From an uncultured Oscillospiraceae bacterium (GTDB lineage: Bacteria; Bacillota; Clostridia; Oscillospirales; Oscillospiraceae), in assembly GCA_944385795.1 (NCBI GenBank), contig CALWYP010000015.1, positions 1 to 62,759 of the forward strand: a stretch of 62,759 nt of DNA, written 5' to 3'. The position numbers and the translations under genes are program-made. Below the pieces are notes generated by a model that was not told where the DNA came from, did not search any database, and saw only the letters and a list, made by a program, of their open reading frames with translations. Of this stretch, positions 34,385 through 44,186 are shown in pieces; position 1 is the first letter of the stretch, and each line of letters begins with the position of its first letter.

Positions 34385-35596
34385 ATGGTAAAAGTTGCGA
34401 TATTAGGCATAGGCGTAGTAGGCGGGGGCACGGCCGAGGTGCTGACGAAGAACCGCGACCTCATTGCGCGCCGCGCGGGCAGCGAGATAGAGCTCAAATA
34501 CATCCTCTGCCGCAGGCCGAGGCCGGAGCACCCCTTCGCACACCTGATAGTCCACGACATAGAGACTATCGCCAACGACCCCGAGGTGCAGGTCGTGGCC
34601 GAGTGCATAGGCGGCGCGACTCTGGCCTACGAATACGACCGCCGCTGCCTCGAGGCGGGCAAGAGCGTCGTCACCTCCAACAAGGAGCTCGTGGCCGAAA
34701 AGGGCCTGGAGCTCACGGCCCTCGCCCGGAGCAAGGGCGTGAACTTCCTCTTCGAGGCGAGCGTCGGCGGCGGAATACCCATACTCCGCCCGATATGCCA
34801 GTGCCTGGCCGCCAACGAGATAAGCTCCGTATGCGGCATTTTGAACGGCACGACGAACTATATCCTCACGGAGATGATACAGCTCGGCAAGAGCTTCGAG
34901 GTGGCCCTGCGCGAAGCGCAGCAGAAGGGCTACGCCGAGGCCGACCCCACAGCCGACGTGGAGGGCATCGACGCCGGGCGCAAGATATGCATACTCGCCG
35001 ACCTCTGCTTCGGCAAGAACGTCCCGCCCTCCGCCATTACGGCCGAGGGGATAACGAGGATAACCCCGGCCGACATAGAGTGCGCCAGGGCGCTGGGCTA
35101 CAAGATAAAACTCCTGGGCCGGGCGATGCGCACGGGGCCCAACTCCGTCACCGCCTTCGTGGCGCCGCACCTCATAAGCAAGAGCGCGCCGCTCGCCAAC
35201 GTGGACGGCGTCATGAACGGCATAGCCGTGCGCGGCGACGCCGTGGGGGAGGCGATGTTCTTCGGCCCGGGCGCGGGCAGCCTGCCTACGGCGAGCGCCG
35301 TGGCGGCGGACATAATAGACTGCGTCCGCGACCCGCGCACGCGCGCCTACACGGGCTGGTGGCCTTCGGAGCCCGGCTATGTCACGCCGCCGGACAAGAT
35401 ATCCTGCCGCTGGATGGTGCGCACGAACTCGCCGCTCGCGGAAATAGCCGCCGCCTTTACGGGCGTCAGGTTCATCAACGCGCCGAACGCCCCGGCGGGC
35501 GAGTACGCCTTCGTCACGGGCTATATGTCCGGCGAGGAGCTGAAGGCCAAGACCGCCGGCATGAGCGTGCTGGCCAAATACCGCGTGCTCGACTAG
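34385..35596 (+). CDS. hom: homoserine dehydrogenase
   Basis: Reduces aspartate semialdehyde to homoserine, 403 residues. NAD(P)-binding GIGVVGGGTAEVL at the N-terminus; catalytic core with GTTNYILTEM, YAEADPTADVEGIDAGRKICILADLCFG; C-terminal ACT regulatory domain that usually gives threonine feedback. Same operon as the ACT regulator. An R1 repeat separates it from lysC. Confidence 0.96.
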   Translation: MVKVAILGIGVVGGGTAEVLTKNRDLIARRAGSEIELKYILCRRPRPEHPFAHLIVHDIETIANDPEVQVVAECIGGATLAYEYDRRCLEAGKSVVTSNKELVAEKGLELTALARSKGVNFLFEASVGGGIPILRPICQCLAANEISSVCGILNGTTNYILTEMIQLGKSFEVALREAQQKGYAEADPTADVEGIDAGRKICILADLCFGKNVPPSAITAEGITRITPADIECARALGYKIKLLGRAMRTGPNSVTAFVAPHLISKSAPLANVDGVMNGIAVRGDAVGEAMFFGPGAGSLPTASAVAADIIDCVRDPRTRAYTGWWPSEPGYVTPPDKISCRWMVRTNSPLAEIAAAFTGVRFINAPNAPAGEYAFVTGYMSGEELKAKTAGMSVLAKYRVLD

Positions 35597-35600
35597 GTCT

Positions 35601-35817
35601 GGCTAAAAAGGCCTTGACGGCCTTTTTAGCCAATAGGGTTCCCCGCCCTTCGGGCGATGGAGACCGGCGCTGCGCTCTGCGCCTCGGTTGTCCGCCAAAG
35701 GCGGGCAATTCGACGCTCGCTTCGCGAGAAGTATTTTCGGCGACGTACACGCCGCCGCCGAAAATGATTTCAATTTCTTTCGCCGCTTCGCGGCGAAACT
35801 CTAGCGAGGCCTTTTAG
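35601..35817 (+). repeat. R1 structured repeat, copy B
   Basis: Same hairpin series as copy A: GGCTAAAAAGGCC stem (35601-35631), GCCC-TTCG-GGGC-like stem, GGCGC stem, TTGTCCGCC block, TTTTCGGCG/CGCCGAAAA, TTTCGCCGC/GCGGCGAAA and AGCGAGGC. Long identical stretches with copy A include AAGTATTTTCGGCGACGTAC. Begins four bases after the hom stop. Confidence 0.85.
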
Positions 35818-35871
35818 GCGCGGTGGCATAGAATGTAGAGACAGTTATTTGATTTCGGGGGGATTTACCTC

Positions 35872-37077
<1,206 letters not shown>

Positions 37078-37082
37078 AATAT

Positions 37083-37160
37083 GTCCAGGGGGGATTTCAT
37101 CCCCCCTGGATACGCGGCGCAGGATAAGGTATCAAGGCGGGGCAAGGCCCCGCCCCGACG
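37083..37160 (+). repeat. R2 repeat remnant, copy 4
   Basis: Begins within a few bases of the lysC stop with GTCCAGGGGGGA, forming a CCAGGGGGG/CCCCCCTGG hairpin, then GGATACGCGGCGCA and a GGCGGGGC/GCCCCGCC hairpin. The core palindrome is deleted relative to copies 1-3. Confidence 0.55.
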
Positions 37161-37179
37161 GATGGGAAAGGAGCGCGCT

Positions 37180-38055
37180 GTGTACGAACTCATAAAGATA
37201 ACGGATAGGGCTTACTACATCTCCTGTCCCGCCAAGATAGGCGTCTACGACACGGGCGAGGGGGTATACCTCATCGACTCCGGCTCCGACAAGGACGCCG
37301 GGCGGCGGGCGCGCAAGGCGCTGGACGAGCAGGGCTGGAAGCTCCGCGGCGTGCTTGTCACGCACTCGAACGCCGACCACATTGGCGGCTGCCAGTACCT
37401 GCAGCGCCAGACCGGCTGCAAGGTCTTCGCGCCAGGCATAGAGGCGCAGTTCACCCGCTCGCCCATCCTCGAGCCCAGCTTCCTCTTCGGCGCGTACCCG
37501 CCCAAGCCCCTGCGGCACAAGTTCCTCATGGCCCAGCCGTGCGCCTGCCTCGACGTGACGGACTCGGAATTTCCGAAGGACGTACATGTCCTGCCCCTGC
37601 CCGGGCACTTCTTCGACCAGTGCGGCTACATGCTGCCCGACGGCACGGCCTTTATCGCCGACTGTGTGTCAAGCCCGGAGACGCTTGAAAAATACGTCTT
37701 CCCCTTCGTTTACGACGTCGCCGCGTACCTGGATACGCTCGACAGGCTCCCCGGCCTCGGCGCGAAGCGCTATGTGCCCGCGCACGCGGAGCCCTGCGAG
37801 GACATAAGGGAGCTCGCCGGGATAAACAAGCGGCATATGGAGCGCCTCGCGGAGGACATATTGAGGCTGTGCGCCGAGCCGCGCTGCTTTGAGGAGATAC
37901 TGAAGCTCGCCTTCGACGAGAACAATCTGACACTGGACTTCCAGCAGTACGTCCTGGTGGGCAGCACGATAAGGAGCTTCCTGGCCTGGCATCTGGACGC
38001 CGGCCGCGTGAGCGCGGAGTTTACCGGCAACCGCCTCATATGGCGCAGGGCTTGA
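37180..38055 (+). CDS. MBL-fold metallo-hydrolase with an altered metal motif
   Basis: A 291-residue protein. The MBL signature is present but the second histidine is replaced: THSNADHIGG instead of HxHxDH. Other ligands look intact (LPGHFFDQCGYML, IADCVSSPETLEKY, YVPAHAEP). The start is GTG at 37180 with AAAGGAG six bases upstream; an upstream ATG lacks a site. Closed by its own terminator. Substrate unknown. Confidence 0.85.
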   Translation: MYELIKITDRAYYISCPAKIGVYDTGEGVYLIDSGSDKDAGRRARKALDEQGWKLRGVLVTHSNADHIGGCQYLQRQTGCKVFAPGIEAQFTRSPILEPSFLFGAYPPKPLRHKFLMAQPCACLDVTDSEFPKDVHVLPLPGHFFDQCGYMLPDGTAFIADCVSSPETLEKYVFPFVYDVAAYLDTLDRLPGLGAKRYVPAHAEPCEDIRELAGINKRHMERLAEDILRLCAEPRCFEEILKLAFDENNLTLDFQQYVLVGSTIRSFLAWHLDAGRVSAEFTGNRLIWRRA

Positions 38056-38067
38056 ACAGGATAACGG

Positions 38068-38102
38068 GGCCGCCGCTGGCTCTTGCCAGCGGCGGCCTTT
38101 TT
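38068..38102 (+). terminator. intrinsic terminator after the MBL-fold gene
   Basis: GGCCGCCGCTGGC-TCTT-GCCAGCGGCGGCC followed by TTTTT. Confidence 0.9.
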
Positions 38103-38114
38103 GCGCTTATTTAT

Positions 38115-38148
38115 AAAAAAGCTCCCCTTCCGGCGGGCGGAAGGGGAG
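38115..38148 (-). terminator. terminator of importer 2 operon
   Basis: Minus strand: CTCCCCTTCC hairpin closed by its complement, then TTTTTT. Confidence 0.85.
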
Positions 38149-38153
38149 GGCGT

Positions 38154-39146
38154 TCAGCGTTCTTCCCGGAAATATGAGAGCCCCAGGTGCTCGGGCGGCT
38201 GGTTCTCGCGGCTCTTTTTGAGCGAGACGATAATCAGCACGATTATGGTGACGAGGTAGGGGAACATCTTGTAGAGCTCCTTGACGGCGAGGTTGGTGCC
38301 GGTGGGGATGAAGATGTAGAGGATATAGAGCCCGCCGAAGAGGATGCTGGCGGGGATGCTGACCGCGGGGCGCCACATCGTGAAGATGACCAGCGCTATG
38401 GCCAGCCAGCCGCGGTCGCCGAAGGCGTCGTTCGACCAGATACCGCTCGAGTAGTCCATGACGTAGTAGAGGCCGCCGAGGCCGGCTATCATGCAGCCTA
38501 TGCAGGTCGCCTTGTACTTGTAGCGCGTGACGTTGATGCCCGCGGCGTCCGCGGTCGCGGGGTTCTCGCCCACGGCGCGCAGGTTGAGGCCCGGGCGCGT
38601 GCGCTTGAGGAAGTAGGAGCAGACTATGGCGATCACGATTGCGATATAGGCCAGCATACCGTAGCTGAGGAATATTTCGCCAAACCAGCCCAGCTTGTGC
38701 GCGAAGGGGAGGGAGGCCTTGAAGTAGCTGCTGGTGGCGGAGAGGGCGATGCTGGGCACCTCGCTGTCGGTGAGCTTAATGAGCGAGCCGCCGAAGAAGT
38801 TGCCGAAGCCTACGCCGAAGGTGGTCATGGCGAGGCCGGTGACGTTCTGGTTGGCGCGCAGCGTGACGGTGAGGAAGCAGTAGAGAAGGCCCATAAGCAG
38901 GCTGCCCGCCAGGCAGCTCAGCAGGGGTATCGTGACGGCGAGGAAGCCGTTGATGCTTTCGGCCGGGGTGCCCGTCTCGTACATGAAGGAGCCGATCACG
39001 CCGCATATCGCGCCGACGTACATGACGCCGGGCAGGCCGAGGTTGAGGTTGCCGGACTTCTGCGTGAGCGTCTCGCCCGTGCTGCCCAGCATGAGCGGCA
39101 CGCCCTGGGTGACGGCGCGGGGTATGAAAGCTATGAAGTCAAACAT
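38154..39146 (-). CDS. nucleoside ABC importer 2, permease B
   Basis: A 330-residue BPD_transp_2 permease. Conserved ACGENPATADAAGINVTRYK-like loop (AVGENPATADAAGINV) and STGETLTQKSGNLNLGLPG at the N-terminal side. It overlaps permease A by a few bases and ends at the terminator. Last gene of the minus-strand operon BMP2-ATPase-permease A-permease B. Confidence 0.94.
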   Translation of the reverse strand: MFDFIAFIPRAVTQGVPLMLGSTGETLTQKSGNLNLGLPGVMYVGAICGVIGSFMYETGTPAESINGFLAVTIPLLSCLAGSLLMGLLYCFLTVTLRANQNVTGLAMTTFGVGFGNFFGGSLIKLTDSEVPSIALSATSSYFKASLPFAHKLGWFGEIFLSYGMLAYIAIVIAIVCSYFLKRTRPGLNLRAVGENPATADAAGINVTRYKYKATCIGCMIAGLGGLYYVMDYSSGIWSNDAFGDRGWLAIALVIFTMWRPAVSIPASILFGGLYILYIFIPTGTNLAVKELYKMFPYLVTIIVLIIVSLKKSRENQPPEHLGLSYFREER

Positions 39147-40257
39147 TTTTCGCCGCCTCCTTTACCTCGTGCGCCGCGGCCTTGCGGAAGTGCAGCTTGT
39201 AGGTGATGAAGAACTCGCAGCCTATGATGAAGAAGAGTATCACGCCGGTGAGTATGTCGCCGAAGGCCTCGTTCAGGCCGAAGTCCGTGGCTATCTCGCT
39301 CGCGCCGCGGCCCAGGAACTCAATCAGGAAGCTCGTGAAGACCATGAAGATGGGGCTGAACTTGGCGAGCCAGCTCACCATGACGGCGGTAAAGCCGCGG
39401 GAGGCGGAGAGGGTGGTGGTTATCGTGTGGTCCGTGCCCGCGACGAGCAGGAGCCCGGCTATGCCGCAGAGCGCGCCGGAGATGAGCATAGTGCGCATTA
39501 TGACGCGCTCGACCTTGATGCCGACGTAGCGGGCCGTGCGCTCGCTCTCGCCGACGACGCTTATCTCATAGCCGTGCTTGGTGTACTTGAGGTAGACGTA
39601 CATGGCCGCGGTTATCACGGCGACTATAATCACATTGAGCATGTACTTGTTGCCCGCGATGGTAGGGAACCAGCCTATCTGGCTGTCGGCGTTGATTATG
39701 CCGACGTGGCCGGAGCCCTTGGGGGATTCCCAGATAATTATGAAGAAGGCGACGAGCTGGGTGGCGACGTAGTTCATCATGAGGGTGAACAGCGTCTCGT
39801 TCGTGTTCCACTTGGCCTTGAAGAAGGCGGGGATGAGGCCCCAGACGCCGCCCGCAACGGCGCTCGCCACGGCCATGATGATTATGAGCAGCCAGTTCGG
39901 CACCACGCCCGCGAGGCATATCATGCAGGCCGCGGTGGCGAGGCAGCCCATCATTATCTGGCCCTCGCCGCCGATGTTCCAAAAGCGCATCTTGAAGGCG
40001 GGGGTGACGGCGAGCGAGACTATGAGCAGCATGGCCACGTTCTGCAGCAGCACCCATATGCGGCGCGAGGTTCCGAAGTTGCCGTCTATCATGGCGGCGT
40101 AGACCTCTATCGGGTTCTCGCCCGTGAGCAGGGTGGTTATGACGGCGCAGACGGCGAGCGCCGCGACGATGGCTATTGCGCGTATGCCCCAGGCCTTGTA
40201 CCAGGGCAGGGCGTCGCGCCGGGAAATGTGGATGAACGGTTCCCTGGTCTTATTCAT
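39139..40257 (-). CDS. nucleoside ABC importer 2, permease A
   Basis: A 372-residue permease of the same family. VVGESERTARYVGIKVERV is the coupling loop; NETLFTLMMNYVATQ corresponds to the helix after the channel-facing loop. ATG preceded by the ATPase gene with overlap (40250-40257). It resembles YufP, but is shorter than importer 1 permease A and lacks its charged tail. Confidence 0.94.
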   Translation of the reverse strand: MNKTREPFIHISRRDALPWYKAWGIRAIAIVAALAVCAVITTLLTGENPIEVYAAMIDGNFGTSRRIWVLLQNVAMLLIVSLAVTPAFKMRFWNIGGEGQIMMGCLATAACMICLAGVVPNWLLIIIMAVASAVAGGVWGLIPAFFKAKWNTNETLFTLMMNYVATQLVAFFIIIWESPKGSGHVGIINADSQIGWFPTIAGNKYMLNVIIVAVITAAMYVYLKYTKHGYEISVVGESERTARYVGIKVERVIMRTMLISGALCGIAGLLLVAGTDHTITTTLSASRGFTAVMVSWLAKFSPIFMVFTSFLIEFLGRGASEIATDFGLNEAFGDILTGVILFFIIGCEFFITYKLHFRKAAAHEVKEAAKNV

Positions 40258-41791
40258 CGCCTTCGCCTCCTCCCAGCTTGGTCATCATGAGCCCGACGCG
40301 GCGCTTTGTGGCGCCCCTGCCGGGTATGAGCCCGCTGACCTTGCCGCCGCAGAGGACGAGTATGCGGTCGGAGAGCTCCAGGAGCACGTCCAGGTCCTCG
40401 CCGACGTAGACGACGGCGACGCCGCGCTCCTTCTGCTTGTTTATCAGGTCGTATATCGTGTAGGACGAGTTGATGTCCAGCCCGCGCACGGCGTAGGCCG
40501 TGAGCAGCACGGTGGGGGCGCTGGAGATCTCCCGGCCGACGAGCACCTTCTGCACGTTGCCGCCGGAGAGGCGCCTGACGGGCGTCTCTATGCTCGGGGT
40601 GTTGACGTCCAGCTCCTCGACCACGCGCTCGGCCAGCTGGTGCGGGGCCTTGCGGTCGGTGAAGAAGCCCCTGCCGCGCCGGAAGGAGCGGAGCATCATG
40701 TTGTCGGCGAGGTCCATGTCGCCGACGAGGCCCATGCCCAGCCTGTCCTCGGGGACAAAGCTGAGCGCGACGCCCATGTCGGAAATGTCGCGCGGGTCCT
40801 TGCCCACAAGCTCCTCGCGCGCGCCCGTGCCGGGCTCTATATAGGTTATGGAGCCGCCCTCGGCGCGGTGCAGGCCGGCTATGGCCTCCAGCAGCTCCTT
40901 CTGCCCGGAGCCGGATATGCCCGCGATGCCGAGTATCTCCCCGGCGTAGGCGGTGAAGCTGACGTCGTCGAGCTTCTTTACGCCCTCCTCGTCGTGGACG
41001 GTGAGGTGGCTGACCTCCAGGCGCGGCTCGGGGTCCTTGGGCTCCGGGCGCTCTATGTTCAGCACAACGGGGCGGCCGACCATCATGTTGGTCATCTCCC
41101 CGGCGTTAGTGGCCTTCGTGGGCATGTCGCCGACAAAGGAGCCGTGGCGCAGTATGGCCACGCGGTCGGAGAGGGCCTCGACCTCGTTGAGCTTGTGCGT
41201 GATTATCACGACGGCCTTGCCGTCGTTGCGCATGTTGCGCAGCACGGCGAAGAGCTTGTCCGTCTCCTGCGGGGTGAGGACGGCGGTGGGCTCGTCGAGT
41301 ATCAGTATGTCCGCGCCGCGGTAGAGGACCTTGATTATCTCCACAGTCTGCTTCTGGGATACGGACATGTCGTATACCTTCTGGTTCGGGTCGACCTCGA
41401 AGCCGTATTTCCCGCTTATCTCCCTGACCTTCGCGGCCACTGCCTTCATGTCCAGCTTGCCCTTGCCGGGCAGGCCGAGGATGACGTTCTCCGCCGCGGT
41501 GAGCACGTCCACGAGCTTGAAATGCTGGTGTATCATGCCTATGCCGAGGTCGAAGGCGTCCTTGGGGGAGCGGATTACGACCTCGCGCCCGCCGACAAAA
41601 ATCTGCCCCGCGTCGGGGTAGTAGATGCCGGAGAGCATGTTCATGAGCGTGGTCTTGCCGCTGCCGTTCTCGCCCAGCAGGGCGAGGATTTCGCCTTTGT
41701 AGATGTCGAGCCAGACGCGGTCGTTTGCCAGCACGGAGCCGAAGGACTTCGTGATGTTACGCATCTGTACCGCCGCAACTTTGCCGTCCAA
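40250..41791 (-). CDS. nucleoside ABC importer 2, ATP-binding protein
   Basis: A 513-residue double ATPase. First Walker A GENGSGKTT, Walker B ILILDEPTAVLTPQE, second domain with degenerate P-loop GISGSGQKEL and signature RLSGGNVQK. TTG start at 41791 follows AAAGGAGG by seven bases; the frame is open 41 codons further up, but this gives no site and no family residues. Two strong hairpins separate it from the BMP gene, suggesting lower expression than the binding protein. Confidence 0.94.
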   Translation of the reverse strand: MDGKVAAVQMRNITKSFGSVLANDRVWLDIYKGEILALLGENGSGKTTLMNMLSGIYYPDAGQIFVGGREVVIRSPKDAFDLGIGMIHQHFKLVDVLTAAENVILGLPGKGKLDMKAVAAKVREISGKYGFEVDPNQKVYDMSVSQKQTVEIIKVLYRGADILILDEPTAVLTPQETDKLFAVLRNMRNDGKAVVIITHKLNEVEALSDRVAILRHGSFVGDMPTKATNAGEMTNMMVGRPVVLNIERPEPKDPEPRLEVSHLTVHDEEGVKKLDDVSFTAYAGEILGIAGISGSGQKELLEAIAGLHRAEGGSITYIEPGTGAREELVGKDPRDISDMGVALSFVPEDRLGMGLVGDMDLADNMMLRSFRRGRGFFTDRKAPHQLAERVVEELDVNTPSIETPVRRLSGGNVQKVLVGREISSAPTVLLTAYAVRGLDINSSYTIYDLINKQKERGVAVVYVGEDLDVLLELSDRILVLCGGKVSGLIPGRGATKRRVGLMMTKLGGGEGDE

Positions 41792-41861
41792 GGCGTTTCC
41801 TCCTTTTGAAATCGTAGGTTGGCGCATCGCGCCCCGGACGGGCGCAACAGCGCTAAAGAGA

Positions 41862-41935
41862 CAAAGGACAGCGTAGTGGCCCTCTTGCGTCGCTGCGCTG
41901 TCCTTTGCCGGCAAGCCCCGAAGGGCTTGCCGGTA
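41862..41935 (-). promoter_or_regulatory. two strong hairpins between BMP2 and its ATPase gene
   Basis: Hairpin 1 pairs CAAAGGACAGCG (about 41862-41873) with CGCTGTCCTTTG (about 41897-41908). Hairpin 2 pairs CCGGCAAGCCC with GGGCTTGCCGG (about 41908-41934). Neither has a clean T run, so they probably cause partial termination or stabilise the upstream mRNA end. Confidence 0.55.
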
Positions 41936-41953
41936 ATTAGGGTGGTGCTTAAA

Positions 41954-43186
41954 TTAGAACGCGGTATCGAGCAGGGTGATGCCGTCGATCTGGATGTCGA
42001 AGTACGGGGCGGAACGGTACTCGCTCTCGTGGAAATAGCCGTCGGAGATGGCCTCGGTCTCCTTCTCGTTGTTCTCGTCGGTATCGACGTCGGCGAGGTA
42101 GCTGTCGACGGTCTCGCCGTTGACGGTGAAGGTGCTGGTGTCGAAGACGTGCAGCGTGCCGGCCTCGAGGGCGGCCTTGGCCTCCTCGACGGCCTCGGCG
42201 GTGCCTTCGGCGACGGCGGTGTCGTTGAGCTCGGTCAGGACTACGCTGCCGGTGGCGAGGGAGCCGGTCCAGTCGGAGTCGATGGCCTCGCCGTTGAGGA
42301 CGCAGTTGATGGCGTACTCATAGTAGGGCTCCCAGTCGATGCGGCTGGAGACGAGGTAGGTCTCCGGGCAGGCGTCGATGGTGGAGCCGTTGTAGCTGAC
42401 GTTGGGGACGCCGGCGTTCTCGCAGGCGGTCGGGGCGCCCATGGAGTCGGCGTGCTGGCTTATAAGGACGCAGCCGCCGTTGATGAGGTTGTTGGCGGCC
42501 TCGCCCTCGGCGGCCTGGTCAAGCCAGGAGCCGGTGAAGGTGACGTCCATGGTAACGCTCGGGCAGACGCTCTTGGCGCCCAGGTAGAAGCTGGTGTAGC
42601 CGGAGATGACCTCGGCGTAGGTGAAGGCGCCGACGTAGCCCATCTTGGCCTGGTCGGCGGTGATGTCGCCGTTCTCTATCATCTCGTTGAGCTTCATGCC
42701 GGCGACGATGCCGGCGAGATAGCGGCCCTCATAGATGGAGGCGAAGGTGTTGTGGTAGTTGGCGAGGCCGAGGGTGTGGGCCTTGGTGCCGGTGGAGTGG
42801 CAGAACTGGACCTCGGGGAACTCCTGGGCGGCCTGGATGATGTAGTCCTCGTGGCCGAAGCTGTCGGCGAAGATGATATCGCAGCCGCTGTCGGCGAGGT
42901 CGGCCGCGGCGTTGTAGCACTCCTCGTTCTCGGGGATGTTGGTGCGGAACTCGTACTGGTCCTCGGTCAGGCCCAGGGCCTCGATGGCGGCGTTGGCGCC
43001 GTTGATGAAGTTGAGGTCGTAGGTGGAGTTCTCATCATGCAGGAAGATGAAACCGACCTTGAGGTCCTCCTTGGCGACGCCGGCGCCCTCGCCGGCCGGG
43101 GTGGTCTCCTCGGTTTCGGCCTCGCCGCAGGCGGCAAGGGCAAAGACCATTACAAGGGCGAGGAGCAGGGCAAGAAACTTCTTCAT
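41954..43186 (-). CDS. BMP-family lipoprotein (ABC importer 2), guanine-riboswitch controlled
   Basis: A 410-residue solute-binding lipoprotein with the same leader as the first BMP protein (MKKFLALLLALVM, lipobox ALAAC, then GEAETEETTPAGE). The mature part differs: VGFIFLHDENSTYDLNF, DSGCDIIFADSFGHED, GRYLAGIVAGMKLNEM. This is the PnrA/Bmp class that binds nucleosides or purine bases. A guanine riboswitch and terminator lie in its leader, so guanine or hypoxanthine excess should switch it off. First gene of the importer 2 operon. Confidence 0.93.
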   Translation of the reverse strand: MKKFLALLLALVMVFALAACGEAETEETTPAGEGAGVAKEDLKVGFIFLHDENSTYDLNFINGANAAIEALGLTEDQYEFRTNIPENEECYNAAADLADSGCDIIFADSFGHEDYIIQAAQEFPEVQFCHSTGTKAHTLGLANYHNTFASIYEGRYLAGIVAGMKLNEMIENGDITADQAKMGYVGAFTYAEVISGYTSFYLGAKSVCPSVTMDVTFTGSWLDQAAEGEAANNLINGGCVLISQHADSMGAPTACENAGVPNVSYNGSTIDACPETYLVSSRIDWEPYYEYAINCVLNGEAIDSDWTGSLATGSVVLTELNDTAVAEGTAEAVEEAKAALEAGTLHVFDTSTFTVNGETVDSYLADVDTDENNEKETEAISDGYFHESEYRSAPYFDIQIDGITLLDTAF

Positions 43187-43237
43187 TTTTGATCCTCCAA
43201 ATCAAATTTTATCTAAAGCCAGAGGCTGAAGACCAGT

Positions 43238-43268
43238 AAAAAACGGCAGCATACGCCCGTATACTGCC
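43238..43268 (-). terminator. riboswitch expression-platform terminator
   Basis: Minus strand: GGCAGTATACG pairs with CGTATGCTGCC across a GG turn, followed by GTTTTTT. It lies six bases after the aptamer and about 50 bases before the BMP2 start. Confidence 0.88.
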
Positions 43269-43273
43269 TGATG

Positions 43274-43340
43274 ACGATAGTCCGGCCGTTTACGGGGGCT
43301 GGGTAGAGACGCCGGGGCCGTATTCCCCGGCATATATCGT
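43274..43340 (-). promoter_or_regulatory. purine (guanine-class) riboswitch aptamer
   Basis: Minus strand: P1 ACGATA/TATCGT, conserved core TATATGCC, GAATACGGC, GTCTCTACC, CCGTAAAC and GGACTATCG. The purine riboswitch marks GNATANGGC, TCTACC, CCGTAAA and GACTA are all present. The discriminating base is C (GACTA), which selects guanine/hypoxanthine rather than adenine. The downstream terminator makes it an off-switch. It sits between xpt and the BMP gene, not upstream of xpt. Confidence 0.92.
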
Positions 43341-43378
43341 GATATGGAATTGAGGTAGGCGCTTATGGGACGCCTTGT

Positions 43379-43951
43379 TCAGCAGAACTCGATCTTCCCG
43401 TCGTCCGTCATGGACTTTATCCTGGCGAGGCTCTCGACCTTTACGCCGCGGGAGCGTATCCGCCCGCCGCCGGGCTGGAAGGCCTTCTCTATGCAGATGC
43501 CCGCGCCGGCGACCTCGGCCCCGGCCTCGTAGCAGAGGGTTATGAGCCCGTCGAGCGCCGCGCCGTTGGCGAGGAAGTCGTCTATTATAAGCACGCGGTC
43601 GCCGCGGCCGAGGTATTTCTTGCTGACGAGTATCGTATTCTCCACATTGTGGGTGAAGCTCCACACGCGGCTGGTCCAGAACTCGCCGGAGAGGTTCCGC
43701 GTGCGGTTCTTTTTGGCAAATAAAACAGGGCAGCCGAATGCCGCGCCCGCAAAGCAGGCCGGCCCGATGCCCGATGCCTCAATAGTAAGTATCTTGTTAA
43801 CGCCGCAGCCGGCAAAAAGCCTGTGGAACTCCTCGCCCATGGCGGCGAGCAGCTCGGGGTCTATCTGGTGGTTAAGAAAGCCGTCGACCTTGAGTATGCC
43901 GCCGGGCAGGATTTCCCCGTCGCTCAGTATGCGCTGCTCGAGAAGCTGCAA
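43379..43951 (-). CDS. xpt: xanthine phosphoribosyltransferase
   Basis: Salvages xanthine to XMP, 190 residues. ILPGGILKVDGFLNHQIDP at the N-terminus, EASGIGPA, KKNRTRNLSGEFW and the PRPP motif VLIIDDFLANGAA, all as in Xpt. The start is TTG at 43951: GGAGG is eight bases upstream and the protein then begins as the family does. It has its own promoter with an inverted repeat, and the purine riboswitch follows it rather than preceding it. Confidence 0.95.
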   Translation of the reverse strand: MQLLEQRILSDGEILPGGILKVDGFLNHQIDPELLAAMGEEFHRLFAGCGVNKILTIEASGIGPACFAGAAFGCPVLFAKKNRTRNLSGEFWTSRVWSFTHNVENTILVSKKYLGRGDRVLIIDDFLANGAALDGLITLCYEAGAEVAGAGICIEKAFQPGGGRIRSRGVKVESLARIKSMTDDGKIEFC

Positions 43952-43986
43952 GGGATTTTCCTCCAATCACCGTGAAATGTTATTTG

Positions 43987-44040
43987 TTAACACTTTGTTA
44001 AGACGTTTAAATTCTACAACATGTACCGGCGTTTTGGCAA
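43987..44040 (-). promoter_or_regulatory. xpt promoter with operator-like inverted repeat
   Basis: Minus strand: TTGCCA (44035-44040), 18-base spacer, TAGAAT (44011-44016). Just downstream is the perfect repeat TTAACA-AAG-TGTTAA (43987-44001), placed over the transcription start. Confidence 0.65.
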
Positions 44041-44128
44041 GCGTATTTTCGACGAATTCCGCGCGCGAGCCGCCGCCCCTTTCCGTGCATATTTACGGCG
44101 TCGGGCGGGAGATAAACGACTACGGGGA

Positions 44129-44155
44129 TTTACAAAGAGGGCGCGCGGGTATAAA
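44129..44155 (+). promoter_or_regulatory. possible promoter of the YkvA-PepF operon
   Basis: TTTACA, 15-base spacer, TATAAA at 44150-44155. The spacer is short; moderate support only. Confidence 0.45.
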
Positions 44156-44186
44156 ATGGGGCATCACGATAAATATGGAGGCAGTT

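Noticed and set aside
35597..35871. Possible lysine riboswitch before lysC
   Set aside because: The interval is filled by the R1 repeat; the lysine aptamer's conserved stems and core are not seen in the remaining ~50 bases.
43952..44186. A second purine riboswitch in front of xpt
   Set aside because: The conserved TCTACC and CCGTAAA segments are absent; only a promoter and an inverted repeat are visible.
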